DNA from: an uncultured Lachnospiraceae bacterium
GTDB taxonomy: Bacteria > Bacillota > Clostridia > Lachnospirales > Lachnospiraceae
Length of the DNA: 64,000 bases
Direction of reading: 5' to 3'
NCBI GenBank assembly: GCA_910588295.1
Contig: CAJUQO010000010.1
Coordinates: forward strand, 9,423-73,422
Made by a program: the position numbers and the translations under genes. The stretch's first letter is position 1. Each line of letters starts with the position of its first letter. A model generated the notes under the pieces. That model ran no database searches. It worked only from the letters and a program-made list of their open reading frames with translations, and was not told where the DNA came from. This document shows, in pieces, positions 34,216-43,341 of the stretch.

Positions 34216-34524
34216 TCACAATAAAATCAGTTCCAATATAAACACCACCATACAGGCGCTGACCGATACCTGCAGCAGGCTTTTTCCCGTCCAGGCCAGA
34301 AAGATGCCGGCGGCCAAAGCGGCCCAGGCGGACCAGACGCTGCCGGTCTCGGAGAGAATGGCGGGGAAGGTCATCACGGCCAGCGTCACATAGGGGACAT
34401 AGTAAAGAAAAGAACGGATCGTTTTATTTTTGATCTCTTTCCGGATCAGCGTCAGGGGCAGCATACGGATCAGGTAAGTGGTTCCGGCCATGACCAGGAT
34501 ATAGAGGTAGATATTATGGCTCAT
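34216..34524 (-). CDS. azlD: AzlD-family branched-chain amino-acid export subunit
   Basis: The 102-residue protein has four membrane segments and the AzlD hallmarks TTYLIRMLPLTLIRK and FLYYVPYVTLAVMTFP. It pairs with AzlC, whose gene overlaps by 11 nt upstream. In B. subtilis this pair exports branched-chain amino acids or analogues. It is the second gene of a two-gene operon. Confidence 0.9.
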   Translation of the reverse strand: MSHNIYLYILVMAGTTYLIRMLPLTLIRKEIKNKTIRSFLYYVPYVTLAVMTFPAILSETGSVWSAWAALAAGIFLAWTGKSLLQVSVSACMVVFILELILL

Positions 34525-35233
34525 CTTGTTCCTCCTCGTGGGGAAATAGTATGGCTGCGCCGCCGGCGATCAGGACGGTGAGCAGGATCGTCCGGGTGCC
34601 GGAGGGCAGGGCGGATATACCGGGCAGCCGGGTGAAAGCGAAGCTGGCTGCCATGGAAATCAGGATCACGCCTGCGAGGATCCGGCTTTTTTTTGCCGGG
34701 GGGACGATGATGGCAAGGAACATGCCGTAGAGCCCCACGCTCAGGGCACGGACGATACTGGCGGGGAGCAGGCTGCCCATCAGCACGCCTAGGAAGGTGC
34801 CGCCGGCCCAGCCCGGAATAGCCACCGCAAAAGCGCCGTAGGAGTAAAAGGGATTCAGCCTGCCGGGATAGGCCATGGAGATGCCGAAGATCTCATCAGT
34901 CACGTCATAACTGATCAGGAAACGGTGCAGCAGCGAGGTATCCGGCGGCAGCTTCTGGCTCAGGGCGCAGGACATCAGAAGGTACCGGGCGTTTGCCACC
35001 AGTTCCATGACGGCCACCTCCAGATAGCCGGAACCAGCCGCGATCAGGGTGAATCCGGCGAATTCGCCGGCGGAGGCGTTGTTGGTCAGGCTGGCGAGCA
35101 TGGCCTGAAGGGCGGTGAATCCGGCATTTTTCGCCGCAATGCCCAGTGTGAATGCTACAGCCAGATAGCCCAGGGCGATGGGGATGCCGTCCCGCATCCC
35201 CCGGGCAAAGGCCAGTTGGTTTGCGTTTTTCAT
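34514..35233 (-). CDS. azlC: AzlC-family branched-chain amino-acid export permease
   Basis: The 239-residue membrane protein has the AzlC signature: FARGMRDGIPIALGYLAVAFTLG, NNASAGEFAG and the internal DVTDEIFGI. It forms an exporter with the small AzlD subunit. A TTGACA-17-CACAAT promoter lies about 40 bp upstream. No Lrp-type regulator gene is adjacent. Confidence 0.93.
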   Translation of the reverse strand: MKNANQLAFARGMRDGIPIALGYLAVAFTLGIAAKNAGFTALQAMLASLTNNASAGEFAGFTLIAAGSGYLEVAVMELVANARYLLMSCALSQKLPPDTSLLHRFLISYDVTDEIFGISMAYPGRLNPFYSYGAFAVAIPGWAGGTFLGVLMGSLLPASIVRALSVGLYGMFLAIIVPPAKKSRILAGVILISMAASFAFTRLPGISALPSGTRTILLTVLIAGGAAILFPHEEEQDEP

Positions 35234-35270
35234 AAGATTTTTCTCCGGTTGTCAGTAGTCGTATTTTTCT

Positions 35271-35299
35271 ATTGTGAAGTCATTTTATCGGCCTGTCAA
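35271..35299 (-). promoter_or_regulatory. Probable azlCD promoter
   Basis: On the reverse strand TTGACA (35299-35294), a 17-bp spacer, and CACAAT (35276-35271). The -35 is perfect, the -10 is 4/6. Confidence 0.5.
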
Positions 35300-35554
35300 G
35301 TGAATGTTTGAAAAACGCACGACAAACCCGGATGATATTCAGGTTCTGGACCGATGTTTCCATAAACAACGCCCCTTTTCTTTTATTTTACCAGAAAAGA
35401 AACCCATTCATCATTTGTTTACTCATGCGTTTGTTGTGTGAAAAACGGAGGTAACTATGTAACAGTGAATGTAAAAACCATGGAGATCCGCCGTAAAAAG
35501 CAGATCCCCATGGTCTCGTCAAAAATATTATATAAATAATAAGGAGGGGCGGAT
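35300..35554. other. Intergenic region between azlC and the symporter gene
   Basis: This stretch holds the terminator at 35473-35514 and otherwise AT-rich sequence without an open frame of note. No further element was recognised. Confidence 0.5.
35473..35514 (-). terminator. Terminator of the symporter gene
   Basis: Read on the reverse strand, ACCATGGGGATC pairs with GATCTCCATGGT (one mismatch) around a short loop and runs into TTTTT. It lies about 40 bp after the symporter stop. Confidence 0.85.
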
Positions 35555-37090
35555 TTATTTTCCCAATGCCGTTTTCTGGGAAACCGTCGTCTCTTTGTCA
35601 TAGCAGGCAAATGCCCCGTCCACCAGAGTTTTTTCCGGCTTCGGTGTAAAAGCGCTGACGATGGGGACGATCACCAGTCCGGCCAGCATGGCGATGGCGC
35701 CGCAGTTGATCGGCGACTGCATGACCGCCGGGAAAGAGCTGCGGAAGAAGATATTGGCTACCATCAGTACGGAGCTGAAAATGAAACATACCCAGCAGGA
35801 GGCCCGGCTCACCCATTTGCCGTACAGGGAATACATAAACGGCGCCAGGAAGGCTCCCGCCAGCGCGCCCCAGGAGATTCCCATGAGCTGGGCAATGAAA
35901 GTCACGTTACTCTTGTACTGGATCAGGGCCAGCACAGCGGAAATGGCAATGAAGACCACGATCAGCGCCCGTATGTACAGCACCTGCTTTTTCTCATCCA
36001 TGTCCTTGATGAATGTGTCCTTGATAAAGTCAATGGTCAGCGTGGAGCTGGAGGCAATGACCAGGGAGGACAGCGTGGACATGGAGGCGGACAGCACCAG
36101 GATCACCACCAGGGCGATCAGCATGGGGCTTAAGCCCGAGAGCATGGTGGGGATGATGGAGTCAAACCCGTTGGCCGTCACGTCGACCTGATCGGAGAAG
36201 AGCCGGCCGAAGCCGCCCAGGAAATAGCTGCCGCCAGCCACTACCAGAGCAAAAACAGTGGAAATGATCGTGCCTTTTTTGATGGCGCTCTCATCTTTGA
36301 TGGCGTAGAATTTCTGCACCATCTGGGGCAGCCCCCAGGTGCCCAGGGAGGTCAGGATCACAACGAATATAAGGTTCAGGGGATCCGGGCCCAAAAAGGA
36401 ATTAAAGATACCCGGCGTGGTGGATACGGTCTCGTCAGTGATCCGGCCAAGGCCGTCCAACGCGGCCATGAAGCCGCCCTTGCTGGCCAGCACGGCGCCG
36501 ATGATGGTGACGATACCCACCAGCATAATGATACCCTGGATAAAATCATTGATGGCGGTGGCCATGTAACCTCCGGCGATTACGTAGATGGCAGTTAGCA
36601 CGGCCATCAGGATGATGCAGACAGAGTAATCAATGTTGAAAGCCATACCGAAGAGACGGGACAGGCCGTTGTATAGGGAGGCCGTGTAGGGGATCAGGAA
36701 GATAAAGATGATCACCGAGGCTCCGATCTTTAAGGGATTGCTCCCGAAACGTTTGCCGAAGAACTGCGGCATGGTGGCCGAGTCCAGGTGCTGGCTCATG
36801 ATGCGGGTGCGGCGTCCAAGTACCGCCCAGGCCATCAGGGATCCGATAATGGCGTTGCCGATGCCGGCCCAGGTGGCGGCAATACCAAATCTCCAACCGA
36901 ACTGTCCGGCGTATCCGACGAACACCACAGCGGAAAAGTAGGATGTACCGTAGGCAAAGGCTGTCAGCCAGGGGCCCACAGAACGGCCGCCCAGCACGAA
37001 GCCGTCCACATCGGTGGCGTGTTTGCGGCAGTACAGGCCGATGCCCACCAGTACCGCGAAATAGATTACCAGTAAAATTACTTTCAGCAT
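35555..37090 (-). CDS. Sodium:solute symporter (SSS family)
   Basis: The 511-residue protein has about 13 membrane helices. SSS landmarks are GGRSVGPWLTAFAYGTSYFSAVVFVGYAG, WAGIGNAIIG, IYVIAGGYMATAINDFIQGIIMLVG (in parts) and the sodium-site helix with VLSASMSTLSSLVIASSS. It resembles the proline/pantothenate branch, but the substrate cannot be read. GAGGGA lies five bases before ATG 37090; the frame is open to 37264 but without family similarity. Monocistronic, with its own terminator. Confidence 0.92.
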   Translation of the reverse strand: MLKVILLVIYFAVLVGIGLYCRKHATDVDGFVLGGRSVGPWLTAFAYGTSYFSAVVFVGYAGQFGWRFGIAATWAGIGNAIIGSLMAWAVLGRRTRIMSQHLDSATMPQFFGKRFGSNPLKIGASVIIFIFLIPYTASLYNGLSRLFGMAFNIDYSVCIILMAVLTAIYVIAGGYMATAINDFIQGIIMLVGIVTIIGAVLASKGGFMAALDGLGRITDETVSTTPGIFNSFLGPDPLNLIFVVILTSLGTWGLPQMVQKFYAIKDESAIKKGTIISTVFALVVAGGSYFLGGFGRLFSDQVDVTANGFDSIIPTMLSGLSPMLIALVVILVLSASMSTLSSLVIASSSTLTIDFIKDTFIKDMDEKKQVLYIRALIVVFIAISAVLALIQYKSNVTFIAQLMGISWGALAGAFLAPFMYSLYGKWVSRASCWVCFIFSSVLMVANIFFRSSFPAVMQSPINCGAIAMLAGLVIVPIVSAFTPKPEKTLVDGAFACYDKETTVSQKTALGK

Positions 37091-37190
37091 AGGTTCCCTC
37101 TCGCTTTCGTGTTTTAAAGTTTTATACGTTAATGATTTAAACAATAAAAAAGATACCACAGATAGAGGAAATGCGCAACAATAATTTTCG

Positions 37191-37217
37191 AACTGTTCAG
37201 TACCCTCACAGTTACAA
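37191..37217 (-). repeat. Dispersed 27-bp element, exact copy 1
   Basis: These 27 bases are identical to the reverse complement of 51639-51665. Inside, AACTGT and ACAGTT form an inverted repeat with 11 bases between. It lies between the symporter start and the divergent nudC gene. Confidence 0.8.
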
Positions 37218-37287
37218 ATTTTCTTGAAATAGACGAAGGGGTGTGGGTATAATGGGCTGGACAACTAAAGAAAGAAGGTACGCAGCG

Positions 37288-38109
37288 ATGATACATGAAA
37301 TAATGCCGGATGTGATGGATAATCAGTATCGGAACCGGAAACCGGAAGGGGACAGCAGGGTGCTGTTTGTCCGGGGACAGGAGATCCTGGTGTGCGGGGG
37401 AGCGGAGGGGATCGCTTATCCGCGGTATGGAGACGTGGCGGGACAGACAGGGCGGATGGTCTATCTGTTTTCGGTCAGCGGCCGTACATATTTCCTTGGC
37501 GAAATGCTGACGCCGGAGATCGGCGGCGCCCGCTTTATGGGCTGGGAACAGCTCAGGGACGCCGTTCCCAGGGCGGAAGCTTTTGCGGGGATGACGGGAA
37601 TCCATCTGCACCAGTGGTATCGGTCGGTGCAGTTTTGCGGCCGGTGCGGGAAGAAAGCGGTGCACCACGGGACAGAGCGCATGATGTACTGTCCCTCCTG
37701 CGGGAACCTGATGTTTCCGCGGGTCGCCCCGGCGGTTATCGTGGCGGTGACGGACGGCGAGCGGCTGCTGCTCACGAAATACGCGGGGAAGGAGAACGCC
37801 CATTTTGCCCTGGTGGCCGGATTTGTGGAGATCGGTGAGACGGCTGAAGAATGTGTGCAGCGGGAACTTCTGGAGGAGGTGGGGATCCATGTGAAGGATA
37901 TCCGCTATTACGGCAGCCAGCCCTGGGGTTTTGCCGGAAATCTGATGCTGGCTTACACGGCCCGCCTGGACGGCGGCCACAAGATCGATCTGGACCGCCA
38001 TGAGCTTGCGGAGGCAGAGTGGCTCCTCCCGTCGGAGATTCCCGAGATTCCCGACCACAGCAGCCTTACCCGGGAGATGATCCGGCGGTTTAAGGAGAGA
38101 AAATTATAA
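37288..38109 (+). CDS. nudC: NADH pyrophosphatase / NAD-decapping Nudix hydrolase
   Basis: The 273-residue protein has an N-terminal domain, a four-Cys zinc ribbon (CGRCGKK and CPSCGNL, about 113-136), the Nudix box GFVEIGETAEECVQRELLEEVG and the NudC-specific SQPWGF motif just behind it. It hydrolyses NADH to NMNH and AMP, and in other bacteria removes NAD caps from RNA. The start at 37288 follows AGAAGGT; the ATG at 37243 lacks a site. SQPWPF is usual, so the Gly is a mild deviation. Confidence 0.92.
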   Translation: MIHEIMPDVMDNQYRNRKPEGDSRVLFVRGQEILVCGGAEGIAYPRYGDVAGQTGRMVYLFSVSGRTYFLGEMLTPEIGGARFMGWEQLRDAVPRAEAFAGMTGIHLHQWYRSVQFCGRCGKKAVHHGTERMMYCPSCGNLMFPRVAPAVIVAVTDGERLLLTKYAGKENAHFALVAGFVEIGETAEECVQRELLEEVGIHVKDIRYYGSQPWGFAGNLMLAYTARLDGGHKIDLDRHELAEAEWLLPSEIPEIPDHSSLTREMIRRFKERKL

Positions 38110-38116
38110 AAAACCC

Positions 38117-38148
38117 TTGACTGTAAACCCTCTTTATACTGTATACAG
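38117..38148 (+). promoter_or_regulatory. MerR-type promoter with 19-bp spacer
   Basis: TTGACT (38117-38122) and TATACA (38142-38147) are separated by 19 bp, the long spacing typical of MerR-activated promoters. CTGTA and the palindrome CTGTATACAG (38139-38148) add dyad symmetry. It stands directly before a merR-like gene, so autoregulation is likely. Confidence 0.65.
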
Positions 38149-38217
38149 GAGGGGAACAAGGCGGTTTCGGGCGGGAAATTCCATCCGAAAGACCGCCGGC
38201 AAGGGAGGAATGGGTTA

Positions 38218-39045
38218 ATGACGATCAAGGAAATCGAGGAACAGCTGCGGGTCACCCGGGCCAATGTGCGCTTCTATGAGAAGGAGGGGCTTTTGTTTCC
38301 CCGGCGGAATCCGCTGAACGGCTATCGGGAGTACAGCGAGGAGGACGTGGAGATCCTGAGGAAGATCATCTTTTTCCGCGGCCTGGATGTGCCCATTGAG
38401 AAGATACGTTTTTATATGGAAGGAAAACTAGGGCTCCATGAAATATTGAGGGAGCAGATCTGCCGGGCGCAGGAGAAACAGGAGGCGGCTGTGCAGGCCC
38501 AGGGGCTGTGCGAGAGGCTGCTGGAGCAGGAGGAGCCGGATTTTGCGTCCTTTAGCGTTCCTGGAGAGGCGGACGAGAGGCCGGTACTGATCCGGGATAC
38601 ACTGCACAGGCTGGCGTATTTCTGGGATACGCTGCTGGTATGGGGACTGTTTGTCCTGCAGGCCCTCTATACGCTGCTTATGTATCCCCTGCTTCCCCGG
38701 GAGATCCCTACGGACTGGAGCGGCCTTGCGGCCGTGAAATATCAAGGCAAGCCGTTTTTCCTTACTTATCTGACGTTATCCGTTATTTTGCTTTATGGTA
38801 TCCGGGTGGCGGTGTTTTCCCTGTACTGTCCGATCCGGTTCAGGGCTTATCTGGATGAGGCCTGCGCCCTGTGCAAAGCGGGCGGAATCGGATTCGCTTT
38901 CTCCCATCAGATTTACACGGTGCTTTCCTGGCAGGGCGTTCCCCTGGGCTACGGTACGTTCATGCTTTTGGCCGCGGCGCTGTATGCGCTTCTGATACTG
39001 ATCTGCTGGCGGCTGTTTATCCGGAGAAGGGAGGCGGCCGTATGA
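38218..39045 (+). CDS. Membrane-anchored MerR-family regulator
   Basis: The 275-residue protein has an N-terminal MerR winged helix (IKEIEEQLRVTRANVRFYEKEGLL and YSEEDVEILRKI, residues about 3-70), a coiled-coil dimerisation region (about 75-105), and then four hydrophobic helices (about 135-270) instead of a soluble effector domain. Such a protein would sit in the membrane and bind DNA from there. GGGAGG precedes the ATG. The stop overlaps the start of the MutS-like gene by ATGA, so the two are coupled and probably act together. Confidence 0.88.
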   Translation: MTIKEIEEQLRVTRANVRFYEKEGLLFPRRNPLNGYREYSEEDVEILRKIIFFRGLDVPIEKIRFYMEGKLGLHEILREQICRAQEKQEAAVQAQGLCERLLEQEEPDFASFSVPGEADERPVLIRDTLHRLAYFWDTLLVWGLFVLQALYTLLMYPLLPREIPTDWSGLAAVKYQGKPFFLTYLTLSVILLYGIRVAVFSLYCPIRFRAYLDEACALCKAGGIGFAFSHQIYTVLSWQGVPLGYGTFMLLAAALYALLILICWRLFIRRREAAV

Positions 39046-40796
39046 AAGTATTGATTTTCGCGGCAGCCGTCCTTTCCCCCGGGCTGCTGCCTGTGCTTTC
39101 GGGCGGGGCGGTGGCCTGTCTCCTGGCGGCAGGGCTGTACAGATTGATGAAGAAGGCGGCAGAGGAGAAAAGGCGGGATAGGATCCGGTCGGCCTTCGGG
39201 CAGATCCCACCGGAACCCCGTTACATGGATGAGGTGCGTATCTATCATGAGCAGACCAGAGATATGCTCCCCGGGGAATCCATCGACGATATCACCTGGA
39301 ACGATCTGGAGATGGACCGGGTGTTTGCCCGGATTAACCACACGGGCAGCTATATCGGGGAACAGGTGCTGTACCGCAGATTACATGCGGGAACTTTTGA
39401 CGGGACGGAACCATCCGGTTTACAAAGCGGGCGGGAAGTGTCTGGCAGGGAACTTTCGGGACAGGATGCCGCGGCGTCCGGGACATGGGAGAAGCGTCTC
39501 CGCTTTTTGGAAGAGAACGAGGAAGTCCGCACGGATCTGGAAGTGGCTCTGGCGGCCATCGGAAAGGTAAAAGAGGATTATCATCTGCCCGTGTTTCTTC
39601 TCCACGCCGCTGAACTGGACGTGGGCCCTGTCTGGCTGTACCGGGGGTTGCAGTGTCTGCTGGCGGCGGCCCTGATCGGCGGGACGGTTTTTCGGCAGGA
39701 GTGGTGCCTGTTTGGGGCGCTATTTGTGGCGCTGGTCAATGTGTGCGTCTATTCGGCGGGAAAGATGCGCTGCGGGGCTTATCTGTCGGCTCTGGGCAGC
39801 ATCCGGGAGATGGCTGTCTTCGGGCAGTTTCTTGTTAAAAAGGAGGAGTACAGAACCCTTATCCCGAAAAGGGAGCTGGAGGAGGCGATCCATGCGCTTC
39901 GGTCCGTTACCCGGCGGATCGGCCATTTTCAGCTTCGCAAACACGGGCTCATGACGGGGGATGTCATGGAACTTATGAGAGACTATCTCATCGGCGCGAC
40001 GCTGTGGGATTTTACGGTATTTCACTGGCTGACCCGGCAGATTGAGGGAAAATTGGATCATGTGCTGACGTTATACGAGGGCATCGGCGAGCTGGATATG
40101 GATATAGCCGTCTGCTCTTTCCGACGGAGTCTGCCTTATTACTGCATACCGGAGAACTATGTCGAGAAAAGGATGGATATGGAGCAGATGTACCATCCGC
40201 TGCTGAATAATCCTGTGGGCAACGACTGGCATATAGAGAAAAACTGTATCCTCACAGGCTCTAATGCCTCGGGTAAATCCACGTTTATCAAGGCTCTGGC
40301 CGTTAACGCTATCCTGGCCCGCGGTATCCATACCTGTGCGGCGGCCCGTTTTTGCCTGCCGCCTATGTACGTTGTGACTTCCATGACGGTGCGGGACGAT
40401 ATCTCGGCGGGGGAAAGCTATTACATCCGTGAGGTTAAGTACCTGAAACGGCTGGTGGAGCGCAGCGCCGGTCCGGGCTATACTCTCTGCGTCATAGACG
40501 AAATCCTGAAGGGGACGAATACAAAGGAACGTCTGGCAGCTTCCGAGGCGGTACTCCGTTATATGGAAGATACGGACTGTCTGACCATAGCCGCCACCCA
40601 TGACCGGGAGCTGGCCGCCGCTATGGAGGACGTGTATGAAAACTATCATTTTCGTAATTATATGGAAGACGGGGAGATACGTTTTGATTACCGCCTGTAC
40701 CGGGGGATCAGCAATTCCAGCAATGCCGTGGCTCTGCTGGAGGTTCTGGGATTTCCGGAGGAGATCGTCAGTGAGGCGGGACGGCTGTGCAGGTGA
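39042..40796 (+). CDS. MutS-like ATPase with membrane helices, no mismatch-recognition domain
   Basis: The 584-residue protein ends in a MutS domain V ATPase: Walker A TGSNASGKST (about 405-414), the MutS N-2 region TSMTVRDDISAGESYY, Walker B VIDEILKGTN and IAATHDREL. The N-terminus has a hydrophobic segment (about 1-30) and two more near 190-235. Domain I, which reads mismatches, is absent, so this is not a repair MutS. I know of similar membrane MutS-related proteins annotated only as MutS family. The coupled membrane MerR upstream suggests a stress- or membrane-sensing role. Function unknown. Confidence 0.85.
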   Translation: MKVLIFAAAVLSPGLLPVLSGGAVACLLAAGLYRLMKKAAEEKRRDRIRSAFGQIPPEPRYMDEVRIYHEQTRDMLPGESIDDITWNDLEMDRVFARINHTGSYIGEQVLYRRLHAGTFDGTEPSGLQSGREVSGRELSGQDAAASGTWEKRLRFLEENEEVRTDLEVALAAIGKVKEDYHLPVFLLHAAELDVGPVWLYRGLQCLLAAALIGGTVFRQEWCLFGALFVALVNVCVYSAGKMRCGAYLSALGSIREMAVFGQFLVKKEEYRTLIPKRELEEAIHALRSVTRRIGHFQLRKHGLMTGDVMELMRDYLIGATLWDFTVFHWLTRQIEGKLDHVLTLYEGIGELDMDIAVCSFRRSLPYYCIPENYVEKRMDMEQMYHPLLNNPVGNDWHIEKNCILTGSNASGKSTFIKALAVNAILARGIHTCAAARFCLPPMYVVTSMTVRDDISAGESYYIREVKYLKRLVERSAGPGYTLCVIDEILKGTNTKERLAASEAVLRYMEDTDCLTIAATHDRELAAAMEDVYENYHFRNYMEDGEIRFDYRLYRGISNSSNAVALLEVLGFPEEIVSEAGRLCR

Positions 40797-40827
40797 GTGA
40801 ATTGTAATCAGGACGGAGCGGGTATGG

Positions 40828-40863
40828 AAAAAAACGGCGGACGATCAGAAAGATCGCCCGCCG
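40828..40863 (-). terminator. Terminator of the ino1-rpe-tkt operon
   Basis: On the reverse strand CGGCGGGCGATC pairs with GATCGTCCGCCG (one mismatch) around TTTCT and is followed by seven T. It is 10 bp past the transketolase stop and also separates it from the convergent MutS-like gene. Confidence 0.9.
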
Positions 40864-40872
40864 ACGGTATGT

Positions 40873-41811
40873 TTACAAAAATGTCTTTATCTTGTGATAA
40901 ATGCCGTTTCCATCCAGGCCGTATTTTTCCAGAAGCTTTACGGCGGGGCCGGATTCGCCGAATACGTCGTTCACGCCGATCCGCAGAATCCTGCACGGAC
41001 AGTGCTCACTTAGACATTCGCACACGGCGCCGCCCAGCCCTCCAATGACGGAATGCTCCTCAACAGTGACGATCTTTCCGGTTTCTTTGGCCGCCCGGAT
41101 GACTAGTTCTGCATCCAGCGGCTTGATCGTGTGGATATTGATGACTCTTGCGTTCACGCCGTCCTGAGCCAGGCCGCGGGCGGCTTCCAGCGCATAGGAT
41201 ACGCACAGGCCGGTGGCGATGATCGTCAAATCTTTTCCGTCTTTCAGCGTGACACCTTTTCCCAGTTCAAAAGTGTAGCCAGGAGTATCGTTGATGACGG
41301 GGAGAGCCAGGCGGCCGAAACGCATGTAGACGGGGCCGCTGTGTTCGCAGGCGGCTTTTACGGCGGCCCGCGCCTCCACATCGTCTGCCGGATTGATGAT
41401 GGTCATGCCCGGAATTGTCCGCATCAGGGCGATGTCCTCGTTGCACTGATGTGTGGCCCCGTCCTCACCGACGGAGATGCCGGCGTGGGTGGCGCCGATT
41501 TTTACATTCAGATGAGGATAACCGACGGAGTTGCGTACCTGTTCAAAGGCGCGCCCGGCGGCAAACATGGCAAAAGAGCTGGCAAAGGGGATTTTTCCGG
41601 CGCAAGCCAGTCCAGCAGCAACGCCTATCATATTACCCTCCGCGATGCCGCAGTCGATGAAACGCTCAGGATACGCTTTTTTAAACAGGGAAGTTTTAGT
41701 TGCCGCGGCAAGGTCGGCATCCAGAACAACGATCCGGTCGTCTTGTCCGGCGAGTTCTACGAGTGCTTTGCCGTAGCTTTCACGGGTTGCGATTTTCTTT
41801 ATTTCTGGCAT
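40873..41811 (-). CDS. Transketolase, C-terminal subunit, copy 2
   Basis: The 312-residue protein is a close paralogue of 4542-5483: VVLDADLAAATKT, FIDCGIAEGNM, and a 58-residue stretch from FAMFAAG to IPGMT identical to copy 1. It completes transketolase with the N-terminal subunit, whose gene overlaps it by 13 nt, the same overlap as in copy 1. It is the last gene of the reverse operon led by ino1 and is expected to respond to the LacI-type regulator at 45749. Confidence 0.93.
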   Translation of the reverse strand: MPEIKKIATRESYGKALVELAGQDDRIVVLDADLAAATKTSLFKKAYPERFIDCGIAEGNMIGVAAGLACAGKIPFASSFAMFAAGRAFEQVRNSVGYPHLNVKIGATHAGISVGEDGATHQCNEDIALMRTIPGMTIINPADDVEARAAVKAACEHSGPVYMRFGRLALPVINDTPGYTFELGKGVTLKDGKDLTIIATGLCVSYALEAARGLAQDGVNARVINIHTIKPLDAELVIRAAKETGKIVTVEEHSVIGGLGGAVCECLSEHCPCRILRIGVNDVFGESGPAVKLLEKYGLDGNGIYHKIKTFL

Positions 41812-42638
41812 AATGCTTCACCTGCCTTTTCTAATTCTGCCATGGCTTGTTCATATTGCTCGTCATTTGGCGCCGTGCCGTGCCAGGCGACCTGGTTTTC
41901 CATAAAGGAGATGCCCTTCCCTTTGACCGTTTTCATGATGATGGCGGTGGGCATGCCCTTGGTGGCGCGGGCTTCGTCGAACGCGGCTTTCAGCTGGTCA
42001 AAATCATTGCCGTCGGCCACGTTGATCGCATGGAAATTAAAAGCCTCCCATTTTTTGTCTATGGGGTAAGGAGAGCAGACATCCCGGACGGCTCCGTCGA
42101 TTTGAAGGCCGTTGTTATCCACAATGATTACCAGATTGTCCAGCTTGTGGTGCCCGGCCAGCATAGCGGCTTCCCATACCTGCCCTTCTTGGATTTCCCC
42201 GTCACCCAGCAGCGTATAGGTGCGGTAGGACCGGCCGTCCATCTTGGCGGCAAGTGCCATTCCCACGGCGGCGGACACTCCTTGCCCCAGGGAACCGCTG
42301 GACATGTCGATACCGGGAATGTGCTTCATATCCGGATGACCCTGGAGTATGGAGCCGATCTGACGCAGTGTGTGCAGAGTTTCTGTCGGAAGAAATCCTT
42401 TCTGGGCCAGCGTCGCATACAGACCCGGGGCAGTATGCCCTTTAGACAGTACGAACCGATCCCGGTCGGGCGCTTTTTCTTCCCGGGGATCCACGTTCAT
42501 TTCTTCAAAATAAAGGTAGGTAAATACTTCCGCGGCCGACAGCGAACCGCCGGGATGGCCGGCTTTGGCGCTGTGGGTGGAAAGGATGATGCCTTTGCGC
42601 ACTTCATTTGCTATTTTCTGCAGGTGTAGTTTATCCAT
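41799..42638 (-). CDS. Transketolase, N-terminal subunit, copy 2
   Basis: The 279-residue protein has the thiamine-diphosphate motif starting GDGEIQEG and ending VDNNGLQ, plus GHPGGSLS and FVLSKGHTAPGLY, as in copy 1. GAGGAGG lies six bases before ATG 42638; longer in-frame starts up to 42755 run into the rpe gene and are rejected. It overlaps the rpe stop by 8 nt. It provides the C2-transfer step for the pathway encoded by this divergent cluster. Confidence 0.93.
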   Translation of the reverse strand: MDKLHLQKIANEVRKGIILSTHSAKAGHPGGSLSAAEVFTYLYFEEMNVDPREEKAPDRDRFVLSKGHTAPGLYATLAQKGFLPTETLHTLRQIGSILQGHPDMKHIPGIDMSSGSLGQGVSAAVGMALAAKMDGRSYRTYTLLGDGEIQEGQVWEAAMLAGHHKLDNLVIIVDNNGLQIDGAVRDVCSPYPIDKKWEAFNFHAINVADGNDFDQLKAAFDEARATKGMPTAIIMKTVKGKGISFMENQVAWHGTAPNDEQYEQAMAELEKAGEALCQK

Positions 42639-43296
42639 TTGATACCTCCTCAAATGTTTTGTAGAAGTTCCGGATGTTGGCCGGGACATCTCCGTGAAAA
42701 ACGGAAGAACCGGCCACAAGGATATTGGCCCCCGCCTGGATGACGGAAGATGCATTTTCCGGTGTGATTCCGCCGTCTACCTCAATATCGGCCGCATATC
42801 CGCCCGTACGGATGACCTCGCGGAGCCGCTCAATTTTAGCGGTAACGGCGGGAATGTAAGAAGCGCCCCCAAAGCCGGGATCCACGCTCATCAGCAAGAC
42901 CATGTCCAGATCCGGGAGTACATACTCGACGGCGGATAATGGAGTGGAAGGATTGAGGGCAACGCCGACTTTGGCCCCCGTTTCCCTGATGGCCCGGACA
43001 GTGCGGTGCAGATGCAAGGACGCCTCCGCATGGACTGTGATGAGATCGGCTCCGGCTTCAACGAAATCTTTGATATAACGTTCCGGCCGGGTGATCATCA
43101 GATGGACGTCGAATACTTTGTCCGTGTAAGGGCGGATGGAACGGATGACGGGAAGTCCCAGGGACAGATTGGGGACAAACAGCCCGTCCATGACATCAAT
43201 GTGAATGTAGTGGGCGGGGGAAGCGTCCAGTACAGAAATGTCCCTTCCCAGCCGGGAAAAATCCGCGGAAAGGATGGAAGGCGCCAATTTTATCAT
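42631..43296 (-). CDS. rpe: Ribulose-phosphate 3-epimerase (copy 2)
   Basis: The 221-residue protein has all Rpe marks: LAPSILSADFSRLG, HIDVMDGLFVP, DVHLMI, VDPGFGGASYIP, EVDGGI and VAGSSVFHGD. GAGGT precedes ATG 43296. It lies between ino1 and the split transketolase. It is only moderately like copy 1 at 2292, in contrast to the nearly identical transketolase stretch. Confidence 0.93.
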   Translation of the reverse strand: MIKLAPSILSADFSRLGRDISVLDASPAHYIHIDVMDGLFVPNLSLGLPVIRSIRPYTDKVFDVHLMITRPERYIKDFVEAGADLITVHAEASLHLHRTVRAIRETGAKVGVALNPSTPLSAVEYVLPDLDMVLLMSVDPGFGGASYIPAVTAKIERLREVIRTGGYAADIEVDGGITPENASSVIQAGANILVAGSSVFHGDVPANIRNFYKTFEEVSNG

Positions 43297-43341
43297 AGAG
43301 TTACCTCTTTTCCATACAGTTGAAAAACAAAAAGTTACAAA

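Noticed and set aside
39042..40796. DNA mismatch repair protein MutS
   Set aside because: Only the ATPase domain is MutS-like; the mismatch-reading and connector domains are absent and membrane helices are present.
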